A DNA stretch of 64,000 nt from Isoetes taiwanensis (GCA_021234155.1 JAJEKV010000003.1:24214874-24278873); one strand, 5' to 3'; shown: positions 1 to 10,183, numbered from the stretch's first letter. Notes: generated by a model not told the origin, from the letters alone. Numbers and translations are program-made.

Positions 1-1
1 G

Positions 2-1259
2 TGGCCTTTCCTTCTCCGATTACCTATTAGTTCTTATGGGATTTGTCTTGGTCTTGGCAGCCAAGCCATCCTTTGGAAACAATTGACATTGAATTATGTA
101 CCTTCTTCTATCCATGTGGTATTATGGTCTTTGGCACTTGTTGCATTTCTTCTCATCTTTTTCACATACATGCTAAAGTGCATCTTCTACTTAGAAGCTG
201 TGCGACGAGAATATCAACATCCAGTGCGTGTAAACTTCTTCTTTGCACGTTGGATAAGTGGAATGTTTTTAGTTTTGGGAGTTCCTTTCCATGGTTACAG
301 ATTCGGCTCATTCTGCAACATGGTGCATCTTGATGGTTCCCATTTTTGTTTTAGAATTGAAAATATATGGAGAATGGCTTTCTGGAGGGGATAGGAGGCT
401 GTCAAAAGTGGCAAATCCTTCTTCACATTTGTCAGTTGTCGGCAATTTTGTAGGTGCGCATTTGTTTGCTACAGTTGGATGGAAAGAGGTGGCAGTATTC
501 TTCTGGGCAGTGGGACTCGCTCACTATATAGTTCTCTTTGTGACTCTTTATCAAAGACTACCTACCAATGAAGTTCTTCCAAGAGAGTTGCATCCTGTTT
601 TCTTCTTGTTTCTTGCAGCTCCAAGTGCAGCAAGTCTCGCTTGGGAAAATATTACCGGTGACTATGGATATCCATGTAGATTGGCATATTTTACTGCTCT
701 TTTCCTCTACTGTTCACTTGTAAGTTTCCTGTAACTAACAGAACAGAGTTGAGCATGTGTACATATATCCTCATTTTTGTCTGCTTTCTATGTTTCAGGT
801 AGTCCGAGTCAACTTTTTCCGAGGATACAAGTAATGATCTTTGTTTAAGCTGCATTTCATATAAACTTGTTGATTTTCTTCTAAATACTATGTATTGTAT
901 AACAGAGGGCATACACATTTCCAATGACAGAGCTCTCCCTTGCCACCCTTAGATATGCCCATAAGGTTTTGCATCCTGTGACACAAACAATGGCAATTCT
1001 GCTTTCCCTACTGTCAGCTATCACTGTCTTTCTTTTTTTCATATCAACCTTGATGCACTTCTTCTGGGGCACACTATTTCCTAATGATATGGCAATTGCC
1101 ATCACTAGGAAACCACAAAAAGAACTTGGCAGTGGAAACTATAGCACTTGTGTAGACAGAGGATCTCAAAACACTATGAAATTGTTTGGATGCTTGAAAA
1201 GTGTACCACATTCTGATTCGAATGAAATGGCTGCAAAGATCATTGATAAGAGCATTTAA
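2..1259 (+). pseudogene. SLAC1-like S-type anion channel, 5'-truncated and broken copy
   Basis: This encodes part of a SLAC1/SLAH-family plasma-membrane anion channel, which in plants releases chloride or nitrate, for example during guard-cell closure. The reading frame is already open at position 2, so the N-terminus lies outside the window. Exons are 2-719, 799-830 and 906-1259, with GT-AG introns at 720-798 and 831-905. Recognisable family stretches include HPVRVNFFFA, ANPSSHLSVVGNFVGA, FVTLYQRLPTNE and LFPNDMAIAI, and hydrophobic transmembrane segments follow one another. Compared with the inverted copy at 18407-20598, this copy has one extra T near position 297 (a frameshift) and lacks 16 bases at the start of the last exon (position 906). 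That removes an FSIAWW-type segment and leads to an early stop. It is therefore probably a pseudogene, unless the single-base change is an assembly error. Confidence 0.85.
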
Positions 1260-1421
1260 GTATACCAAGGCATCACTTCTATATCTATGCTTCATATTTC
1301 TACAGAAAATGGACCCATGGAGCCACACACACATACCAAAACAAGGTGTAAATCTTGCATCCACAGAAGGGATGAGGGTTGCTCTAATGAGGGCCTAAAG
1401 TGCCAGGGCTGTTCTGAAAGT

Positions 1422-1912
1422 TGGGTTCTGAAGTTACTGGTTTTTAGTCACTGTGACGACTTATTTACGTCTATAAAATATATATCTGAAAATTGGAACA
1501 AATTACAATCACCATTCGCAACAATTGAGGGTGCTCTGCTATATGCTGTAGAGTAGTTTGCACAATTTGACCATTTGGACATCAAATGTCTATTTTCAAG
1601 CAGATATCAATGTTGTTTTAGGATACAACAACAAACCAGAATCTACAGGAAGAGTGAGCAAGTCCCTCAAGGAAATTATGCTGAGAAGAAGACAGTGAAC
1701 ATACAAGTTCCTCAAGGAATTATGTTGAGAAGACAGTGTGAACTTATCTTGAGAAGACAGTGATTTATAAGAACATCTCAAAGTGCATCCCAGGAAAATG
1801 GTTCCTTTCATTGGCTCGATGAAACAAACGGAGCCAGGCCGGCAGGTTCCAAGTGTGCAAGTAATTACATACAGCCCGGCAATAAGGAAGATGCCTCATG
1901 CAATTTAACACT
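1422..1912. other. Copy-specific segment with a short minisatellite
   Basis: This non-coding stretch is present only in arm A of the inverted duplication. Positions 1663-1761 hold about three imperfect units of roughly 40 bases containing TCAAGGAATTATG and GAGAAGACAGTG. No coding potential is recognisable. It may be an insertion here or a deletion in arm B. Confidence 0.6.
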
Positions 1913-2018
1913 TGGAATGTCCTACCTCGTATACTGTTTTGATTGTGAAAAAAGGGAGGCCAAACTTTAGAACTCAATAATATGGCTTATCACATGGAAG
2001 GTTGAAAATTAAAACATA

Positions 2019-2045
2019 CTAGTTATGGTGCCGGCACTAGTAACA
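2019..2045 (-). mobile_element. Helitron-type 3' terminus, shortened hairpin
   Basis: A host-like A at 2018 is followed by CTAGTTATGGTGCC. This is the same terminus as the two large Helitron copies, but most of the hairpin loop is missing, leaving a short GGTGCCGGCACC palindrome. The inverted duplicate carries the matching end at about 18262-18289. The 5' end of this element was not identified. Confidence 0.45.
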
Positions 2046-2416
2046 ATTTTAAAAGGTGGTTGTTTCATTGACCCTTTTGGAAAAGGGCATGTGCAGAGTT
2101 GTGACTCACCACAAAGTTGCTAGTGTCTTTTTTCTCCTTTGAATCTTAGTGAATAAGTAGACCTAATATCAAAGATGCACCCCATGTGATGCAAAAGTCT
2201 CGCACAACTTAGACACCAAATTATTTGGAACTCATGATAGCCACAATTGAGAAAGCAAACATAACCTTTGCCTACCATCACTAGGATGAAGCAAGTCTCC
2301 AAGTGAGAGTGTTGGAAGGGCGTGTTCTTGCTGCTAATTCACTGAAATGGCAGGGTCTGGGTGCAGGGTCTGGGTGATCGATCTGGCACCAACAGATACA
2401 TCTTGTCAATACTTGG

Positions 2417-2790
2417 TTCCCTTTTATTGCATTCTTGGAATCCCATCAGAATGGTCGGTACCAAGAGGGTATAAAATGTGCAAACAACTAAAGCGAGAGT
2501 TACACTTTATCATATTATGGATTCTAAAAAAAAGGATGCAATATGTGGCTCATCATGCAATGCTATCAACCTTATCATCACACCACAAATTTAAGGACTT
2601 TATGGTTTGGGGGATAAGGATTTAGATTTTTAGGATATTTGACTTGCCTCATCTTCCTAAATTGTAAACTCTTCACAGACACTCCATTTATAGGACAGAC
2701 TACATGTACAACCTACGAAGTCCATTACAATAACCATTCCACAAATGCTCGGCACTGTCGGGCACACGTTTCTAGTGTTATCTATCAAGT
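2417..2790. repeat. Inverted copy of a Helitron interior segment (partner 5224-5599)
   Basis: This stretch is the reverse complement of 5224-5599 and also of 29374-29780, with small indels. It lies just outside the Helitron copy at 3199-6391, so an inner piece of the element has been joined, inverted, to the end of the SLAC1 block. It includes a CTAG at 2772-2775 preceded by a GTGCC/CGGGC-type motif that resembles a Helitron 3' end. Confidence 0.8.
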
Positions 2791-2797
2791 TTGTTTG

Positions 2798-3195
2798 TTT
2801 TTTGCACTTGATGTCCTTTTATTTTGACTACTTGGTCTTTTATCTTTTCATGTCTATGCTATCAGATGTAGTATACTGTTTCTAGTATATAGAAAGTTGG
2901 TATTGAAGATAATAGGAAGATCTAGTCTAATCATTACGTGTGCAAACTTGATATATTTCTAGTACTATGCCTCCGCACAATGCATTCTAATGGACTATCA
3001 AAATGTAGACTCTAAATCATGCCACACTTACAAATGCTCCTGCTATAAACCAAGCATATTATGTCAAAGGCGGAGTCAGTTCTGCATGTTATAACAAGTA
3101 GGTTAGAAACACTAATAGAATATAATATAATTTGTCATGTTTTCTTTGACGAAAAATATATTAACAAGCATTTTTTTAATTTCCATTACATAATA
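2798..3195. repeat. Direct repeat of the Dof-like gene 3' flank (partner 23151-23558)
   Basis: Nearly identical to 23151-23558, which starts about 80 bases after the Dof-like ORF stop. Both copies start at a run of six T followed by GCACTTGATGTCC and lose homology after CATAATA. No protein is evident. The copy here ends three bases before a Helitron terminus. Confidence 0.85.
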
Positions 3196-3198
3196 TGA

Positions 3199-6100
3199 CT
3201 AGTTATGGTGCCCGCGTTGCCGGGCTCTAGTAAGAACTTCGAGAGCCTACTTGCATGCATGTAGTGTCAAAAGATATAATGTCACAATATCTCATCAATT
3301 TTTTACTATGAAATAGTTTGTGCATGCTGTAAGACAAAGATATTGTAATACGGTAAAGTCGTTCATAGATTATGGCGTTGATGCTGATGTTTCTGCAGTT
3401 TCAACTGAACTATGTGCCACTTCATTACATCATGCCTCTGGGTTAGGCATGTAGGCTCGTCCCTTGCCATGAAAGAAGATTTGGAAGTAGTCTTGTATAT
3501 ATAATTCTTCATCATTTTTTTCAAACCATTAGAGCAAAGCAATGATCACAGAAATTATAATGTGATGTTTTCATATCAAGAGGTCTGGAGATAAACCTCT
3601 TCGTATCTAGAGAAAAATTTGGATCATGGAACTATAGATCCAACCAGGAGTGTCCTTGCACTATTTGACATGATTGAAAAAAATCTTCCACTAGTTAATT
3701 ACAGCAAACAATTGGACAGTGAGACCTTATAAGCTGGTATAGACCATAGACTCAGTCTGTATCTTTTTGCCCAAAAAATTTCCTTGGCACGTTTCATGTC
3801 AATGTTCTAGCAATCACATCATCCAACAAGAGACTGATCCACAAGAAAAAGAGAATCTATTTAGAGTAGCTTGCTGAACAAATCTGATTCTCCTTTCTAA
3901 AGATAAAGGATAAAGATAAAGATAAATATATTCACAATATCATAAAGACCACATTCAATTTGCAGGTGATAGAACTATCATGTAATGCAACTGATAAAAC
4001 TATCCAAAAGATACTGCTGTAGTGCATACATGACCATACAGTTAGCCAATGCATTATGGGAATATACCCCATCTGGATGTAGTTGAAAGGAGAACATATT
4101 GCTTGATGCAGCCTGCTTGAGACGAACAATTCATGCATAAAGAATTTGGGATAAAACTTTATTTACTATGAGAATCTGCAATTTCCCATCAAAATATAGC
4201 CATGTTGATACTAAAGGGGACTGTACTGTTTCGGCAGTATCCAGAATGTTGATGCCATTATCAAATGCGTAACATAGTTGATCATGAGCTTCCTTTTCCG
4301 TGTTTTAAGAGCCCCAAGTCATCTGTTTAACATATTGTTCTCAGCTAAGGGTATACAAGAGGAATAATTATTAAGTACTGAAACTAACCGGTGACTTCAC
4401 TGATGACAATGTCGAAATGAGCCAGTTTATCGTTCAACACGTTGTATGCTTAAAAAAAAGTTGGTCTTGTGGTTAAGACATTTACAAACAGATCGGATGC
4501 TGTCATGTGGTATGACGAAATACATACAAGTATGTGGTATGACGAAATACATACAAGTAGGTAACAAACAATTTTTTTTTGGATTTGTTATTTCGAGGTG
4601 TTTAGGGCATTATAAAGGAGACGGCCAAGAGGAAAAGATTGGAATTCAAGAGTGATGTGTATTTGACATCCGATTGTTTTAAGATTCCCAACCACAAGAA
4701 AAAACGGGATTAGCACACCAAGCAATACAAAGGAAATACATCTATGTTCTAATGGTTAATTGAATGGGCAATCTCCAGTTAGACCAGTACCAATCATTTA
4801 AAGATGTGGATTTGCACAACAAGGAGGCTGGATCTCCACACCAAATGGGACATAGAGATGGCTAAAGGATGTTGATTGTTTGATCCTTTGTACTCGACTT
4901 GCCGACGACTGCAACGCATCACCTAGGAGATAGACGATTGAGCCTAGCACGCTAAGTTCCCCCTAGTAGTCTCTCCACACCATGGGTCCAGTTGTCACCA
5001 GACAAGTCCTCACTTATACATCCCCGACAAATCCCGCTACCCACAACCAGCCAGGGTCAAATCCCGCTATCCACAATCGTCCAGGGTCCTATGCACAGGT
5101 CGCATATAATTGGGAATTTTTGGGACCAAGCTAGAAGCACCATCTACAATCGCTTTTAGAGCTCTACCTTTCCTCATATACAAGAGGTGCAAAAAATGAC
5201 CAACCATCATCATAGAAGATCCATAACTTGATAGATAACACTAGAAACGTGTGCCCGACAGTGCCGAGCATTTGTGGAATGGTTATTGTAATGGACTTCG
5301 TAGGTTGTACATGTAGTCTGTCCTATAAATGGAGTGTCTGTGAAGAGTTTACAGTTTAGGAAGATGAGGCAAGTCAAATATCCTAAAAATCTAAATCCTT
5401 ATCCCCCAAACCATAAAGTCCTTAAATTTGTGGTGTGATGATAAGGTTGATAGCATTGCATGATGAGCCACATATTGCATCCTTTTTTTTAGAATCCATA
5501 ATATGATAAAGTGTAACTCTCGCTTTAGTTGTTTGCACATTTTATACCCTCTTGGTACCGACCATTCTGATGGGATTCCAAGAATGCAATAAAAGGGAAT
5601 CTGTGAGTAGATATGACTTGTACCTAGGCTATGCACAAAAGAAACTGGCAAGTGGCATCCCCTTTTAATTGGTAACATTCCTGCCAACTAGGTTCGAGAA
5701 TGCAGCTTGGTTAACCCTGATGTTCGTGAGGAGGAATTGCTTAATATTTGGTGTGATCTTTTGATATTCAACCCATTGTTTGCATTCGCAAACAAATTAT
5801 GTTCTAAAGCTGCTCAATACAAAAACTTTGAATGTGGATGGAGGAAAACTTGTTTTCTCTTGAGCAACCAGAAAAATTATATATTTTGTTTTTGTCTTTA
5901 TAGAAGTCTCACTCTGTCATATGGTCTATTTGCAGATCCTTGTATTAAAGCCATTTGCAGTTCGTTGATCTTGGAGTTCAATAGGCGGATTTGAAGTTTT
6001 GAAAATCTATTCCCAATAGTACATGGTAATCTCAAATTATCCAGTTGTCGCAAAATGTTAATTGAAATTCTTAGACCACTACCGGCGCTTTCATTTAATG

Positions 6101-6391
6101 CCTCCATGCAATTATGTAATCCTTGATTGTCTCTCTTTATATTGGTCCTATGCCTGGCAATAGAGCTTTTTTGGGTTTAGGATTTGCAGGCAATGGTTAT
6201 CAAAGTACAGTTGCTAAGAAGGAAGTTTGCTTAATTTTGAAACTCTCTGAATCAGTTCGACAATCATTTTTCTGAAATTAGGCCTCAACTTTTTGCTTGG
6301 ATATAGCTACATGGGCCGTCAACACGAGCATCACATACTGAATTGGCATTGCTTTTGTAAAGTGCATGCATATGCTTCTTGTTCATCTTGA
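3199..6391 (-). mobile_element. Helitron-like element, copy 1 (non-autonomous)
   Basis: On the minus strand the element begins TCAAGATGAACAAGAAGC just after a host A and ends with a GCCCG/CGGGC hairpin (3210-3225, loop of six bases), then CTAG and a host T. These are the canonical Helitron marks: 5' TC, 3' CTRR, a hairpin about 11 bases from the 3' end, and A^T insertion without target duplication. Copy 2 at 27134-30589 ends at exactly the same bases but has unrelated flanks, which confirms both boundaries. No Rep/helicase ORF is visible, so it would be mobilised in trans. Inside are unrecognised fragments and an internal Helitron-like terminus at 5241. Confidence 0.82.
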
Positions 6392-6502
6392 TTGTTATAC
6401 TTCTGTCTAAATGCTGACATCATGGTTGCCAACTTGATAAGTACTGCAAAGCGAGTTATTTATGTTCTTTCCATCCATTTGTGATTGTAGATTTTTTATG
6501 CG

Positions 6503-6674
6503 AAAACTACCAAAATACCCCTATGAGTTTGGGTTATTACCAAAATGCCCTTATGAGTTTTAAAATTACCAAAATGCCCCTACACACCTACTATACACAA
6601 GGGCATTTTGGTAATTTTGAAAGTCATAAGGGTATTTCGATTACGCAAACTCATAGGGGTATTTTGGTACTTTT
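6503..6674. mobile_element. Foldback/MITE-like hairpin element
   Basis: The 28-base arms at 6503-6530 and 6647-6674 are reverse complements with one mismatch (AAAACTACCAAAATACCCCT and its partner). A second pair of inner arms (ACCAAAATGCCCCT and AGGGCATTTTGGT) makes nearly the whole 172 bases one long hairpin. Each arm carries the recurrent motif ACCAAAATRCCC. No coding capacity and no clear target-site duplication are seen. Confidence 0.75.
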
Positions 6675-6811
6675 CCCTTTATTTTAATACGTTGAAGACG
6701 TTATGTTGAACAAATATGGCATTGTATGCTTAGATGAAATGCTCATTGTTGCAATATGATATTGCAAAAATGATCATGAGCAATGTATTTTTCTTTCTAT
6801 ATATTATAGAG

Positions 6812-7120
6812 AGTGCAAAGGATAAGACTGGCCAAGCAAAAGAAAGTGCAGCTGAAGGTGCTAAGCAGAGAACATGCGAAGTTGTAGATAGATAGATAGA
6901 TAGTATTTTAGTTGTAGTGCAGATGTTATTAAACAAAAAGGTGCAGAGAGTAGAGAAATTGATGTCGAGGAGAAAACTAAAGTAGCCTAGAAAAATGAAA
7001 GTAAAGGCCGCATATGCTGCAGACATGACTAAAGAAATCAAGGACATGGCAATTGCAGCAAGTGAGAATGCCAAACAAAGAGCTTTGAAGGGTGTAAATG
7101 AGAGGGGCAGAGAGACAGTG
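6812..7120 (+). pseudogene. LEA group-3-like (LEA_4) fragment, decayed
   Basis: The plus strand encodes ESAKDKTGQAKESAAEGAKQ and later YAADMTKEIKDMAIAASENA. These match the repeating Ala/Lys/Glu 11-residue pattern of group-3 late embryogenesis abundant proteins, amphipathic helix formers that protect cells during desiccation. The two pieces are separated by a (GATA)n run at 6890-6905, stop codons and a frame change. There is no start codon or intact ORF. The fragment abuts an oppositely oriented coding-like piece, as in gene-fragment capture. Confidence 0.55.
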
Positions 7121-7600
7121 CACCTGCCTTTCCAACTGGTTCTTGCTATAATCTCCTCATGGATTAATAGAGTTTCCTTATCCGACAGCCTCCTCCTTCT
7201 TAAGACTCTTCTAGCGCATATTGAAGTCTCCTCCTTCTTAAGGTTCTTTTGACGCAGTTCATCTTCATCTTGCAGTTCATCTTGCAGTCCTTGCCACTTT
7301 TCATCTGCAAGAAGCTCAATTCCTTTGTTTTTATCTGTTGCATATTTCTTCTCTACCTTGTTGCTTTTTGTAGCAGACCCATCCTTTATCTTGTTTGTTG
7401 GACTTGTACTTTTGCTACTATCTCCTTCCCACTCGTTGTCTGTGAGGAGGTCAATTACAGATTCATGTTTTGTTCTATCCTTTTTTACTGTCTTATTATT
7501 CTTAGTACTAGCACCAATTATCCTTTTCACCGTGCTTGTAGTTTTATTAATGCCTCTTTCTTTGCTTATAAGTGTTTCCGATTCTTTCGGCAGTATCCAG
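7110..7600 (-). pseudogene. Unrecognised Lys/Glu-rich coding fragment
   Basis: A long open minus-strand frame is hydrophilic and contains two similar units, VIDLLTDNEWEGD and GIELLADEKWQGL, about 45 residues apart, then a basic run RRVLRRRRL. I do not recognise the family. The lower part of the same open frame (below about 7110) is only the antisense of the LEA-like fragment and should not be taken as protein. Its right end meets the third Helitron fragment at about 7577. Probably a captured exon. Confidence 0.35.
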
Positions 7601-8035
7601 AATGTTGATGCCATTATCAAATGCGTAACATAGTTGATCATGAGCTTCCTTTTCCGTGTTTTGAGAGCCCCAAGTCATCTGTTTAACATATTGTTCTCAG
7701 CTAAGGGTATACAAGAGGAATAATTATTAAGTACTGAAACTAACCGTGCCTAGTGTGACTTCACTGATGACAACGTCGAAATGAGCCAGTTTATCGTTCA
7801 AGTTTATGCTGTTGCAAATGAGCCACGTTGCATGCTTAAAAAAAGTTGGTCTTGTGGTTAAGACATTTACAAACAGATCGGATGCTGTCATGTGGTATGA
7901 CGAAATACATACAAGTATGTGGTATGACGAAATACATACAAGTAGGTAACAAACAATTTTTTTTTGGATTTGTTATTTCGAGGTGTTTAGGGCATTATAA
8001 AGGAGACGGCCAAGAGGAAAAGATTGGAATAGAAG
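7577..8035 (-). mobile_element. Third partial copy of the Helitron interior
   Basis: This matches 4230-4642 and 28404-28747, all in direct orientation. It shares with copy 2 the stretch around CCTAGTGTGACTTCACTG and GCAAATGAGCCACGTTG, which copy 1 has lost. It carries neither Helitron terminus, so it is a fragment fused to the gene-fragment mosaic on its left. Confidence 0.8.
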
Positions 8036-8148
8036 TTGCACCAATTTAGTCCATCGTACACAAGTTCATGTACATCAAAATACAGACACATTTAAAGCAA
8101 ACATAATAAACACCACTTACACATATAGTTTCTCCATGATTTATAAAG

Positions 8149-8250
8149 AATAGTTCCTTCCCTGTGCTTCTTCTTAAGATTGCCTTTGAAAATCGTATAG
8201 AATAGTTCGTTCCCTGTGCTTCTTCTTAAGATTGCCTTTGAAAATCGTAT
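8149..8250. repeat. Tandem duplication, two 52-base units
   Basis: Units 8149-8200 and 8201-8250 differ by one base and share CCCTGTGCTTCTTCTTAAGA. Non-coding. Confidence 0.9.
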
Positions 8251-8429
8251 TTGTTGCAGTCAAATCTTAATCTTAGTTCTCTATTTGTTAGCATGCTTAC
8301 GATATATTGGAAATAGACTAAGCATGCACTGCTTGTCAGAAGCTTCAGTCATATGCTTCATTTTTAAAGTTTCTGCAATTTTCATAAAATTGTCCATAAA
8401 TAGGTGCATGTCTTTAGAATGAATGATTC

Positions 8430-8735
8430 TATCATCACCCATGATCACGCTTACCTCTACTTGACCCCCCTATAGTCATGCCACATGCTGTGCATCGTGG
8501 CATAGAGAACGTCCTAATGACGATATCATCATCGCCCACGATCCCATGCCTTCGGTCATGCATACTCACAGTGCATCATGGCCCTGAGGGTTTAAGCTAG
8601 GGAACATTCAGGACGATCCCATCATCACCCATAATCACGTGCTCAATCCCACATGACCTTCCTCCGGTCATACGCACCCCTGGTGCATACTAGCCTAGAG
8701 AACACCCAAGGGGATCTCATCATCGCCAACGCTCC
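8430..8735. repeat. Three degenerate tandem units of about 97 bases
   Basis: Units starting near 8430, 8523 and 8620 each begin ATCATCRCCCAYRATC, contain a GGTCATGC/GTGCAT pair and end GAGAACRYCC. The array lies immediately 3' of the decayed chromovirus pol (minus strand), so it may belong to that element's 3' non-coding region. Confidence 0.7.
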
Positions 8736-8821
8736 AAATTTCCACATATGCATCTTAACTAAACTAGGATGCATGTGTTAACTGCACTTAAGCACTAAAC
8801 ATACGAGCTAAGCTACCTGAT

Positions 8822-9760
8822 GGGTTGGCGTCGATCAATTCAGAGATGACTTGGCCGTCGAACTGCTCCATAAACTGTGGATATTGTTTTACTATATCTT
8901 GTTTTAATACCCACGTTGCGTCTTCCACAGACAAGTGTTTCCACTTGACTAGGTACTGAAGAGATTCAGACCCTTCTTTTTCCCTTGAATGCCTTGTGAA
9001 GAATCAATTCGGGAGCTATTTCAATTTGTTCCTCAATCATCTCCAACAAGGTTGGAGTCTCCAAAACCTCCTCTAGGTTTGGAGTATGCCTTTTAAGTAG
9101 GATCACGTGGAAGACCTTGTGGACTTTTAGATGAGCAGATAAGTCAAGCTTATACGACTGGCTCCCTATTCGCTTGACAATCCTCAAAGGCCCTGCTTAT
9201 TTTGGAGCAAGTTTCTTACAATTGTCAATGCGAAGCTTCACTTGCTTCACCTTTACTTGAGCCAAACTTTATCTCCCACAACAACTCTCGAGGAGTTTTA
9301 TGTCCATCTGCTAGACTCTTCTAATGTTCCCTTGCTGTTAAAAGATATTCTCGCACTTCTACCACAAGTTGTTGGTGCATATCTTCCAAAAGTTGTTGAG
9401 AACCTTCTACCTTGGACACTAGATTGTGCTACGTATCTGGGGTCAAGCATTGATAACCATAATTGATCATGAAGCGAGACATCTTCAATGACCCTTGTTT
9501 CGTATTATTATATGCAACTGATTAGGTGGATGTAATCGGCCCATTTGGATTGCTTGTTCTAAACATAGTTTCTCAACATGTCCTTCAAGGTCCTGTTGGT
9601 GCACTCTATTTGCTTATTTGTCGGAAGATGATAAGCATAACTCATCCACAACTTGGTTCAGACCGTGTTGAAGAAGTCTTGCCAAAACGCGCTACTAAAC
9701 TTCGAATCTCTATCAGAGACGATTGCCCTGAGCATTCCATGCAATCTAACAAAAGACGAA
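8822..9760 (-). pseudogene. Ty3/gypsy chromovirus pol remnant (integrase C-half plus chromodomain)
   Basis: Reading leftwards on the minus strand, the order is AIVSDRDSKFSSAFWQDFF, MSYAYHLPTNKQIECTNRTL (the third acidic residue of the integrase DDE triad lies here), GSQSYKLDLSAHLKVHKVFH and then ESLQYLVKWKHLSVEDATWV. The last is a chromodomain, which in chromoviruses steers integration to particular chromatin marks. Several stops and frame changes are present. The reverse transcriptase that should precede it is absent and replaced by an unrelated RT fragment at about 9760. Confidence 0.8.
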
Positions 9761-10183
9761 GAGGACAGAGGGAAGACCGAATGGGAGGACATTAAAGACG
9801 TAGAATTGACCTTCAAGCTTAAAACCTAGGAAAGTGTGGTGAGCGGGTCAAATAGAGACGTGGTGATATCCTAACTTAAGATCAACAACGAAAAAAAAAA
9901 CACTAGGCAGACATAAATGTGAAAGCAACTCAAGAGACTCATATCGAAAAGAGGGGATCGTCAAGAAAGAGTTCAAACACTGCAAGTCCAGGATGAGACA
10001 AAATTTGTTTAGGCCCCTGGGGACGACATCTAAGGGAGAGAAAAAGAAAGGGCAGGAGATGACAGAGGATGCGACACCTATATGCAAGAGATCGGCCATG
10101 ACAAACTGTGCAAAAACTAGGTGGACATACAAAGAAGAGTGGTCTGGGGCGGAAAAGGCATTAGATGAATGAGTAGAGACCAA
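9760..10183 (-). pseudogene. DIRS-like (YR-type) reverse transcriptase fragment
   Basis: The minus strand encodes SPLDVVPRGLNKFCLILDLQ, RYESLELLS and VDLKLGYHHVSI, and after a stop FLGFKLEGQFYVFNVLPFGL. The LDLRxLN ... DLKxGYHH ... LPFGL pattern is that of DIRS/tyrosine-recombinase retroelement RTs rather than Ty3/gypsy. No tyrosine recombinase is seen nearby. The frame runs directly into the chromovirus integrase remnant at about 9760. Confidence 0.6.

Larger units (their letters stand above)
1..2414. repeat. Inverted segmental duplication, arm A (partner 17899-19779)
   Basis: The block carries the SLAC1-like 3' half plus its downstream flank and matches 17899-19779 in inverted orientation, nearly base for base. 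Homology starts outside the window on this side and stops at about 2414. The arms differ by a segment of roughly 490 bases (about 1422-1912) present only here and by small indels. The two copies are about 15.5 kb apart. Confidence 0.9.

Noticed and set aside
3199-6391. Protein-coding genes inside the Helitron (e.g. 5898-6107 minus)
   Set aside because: Short frames without recognised motifs, and not better preserved than surrounding sequence between the two copies.
6730-7641. A 303-residue open frame on the minus strand taken as one protein
   Set aside because: Its C-terminal half is the antisense of the LEA-like fragment and Helitron-adjacent DNA; only the middle part looks like coding sequence.
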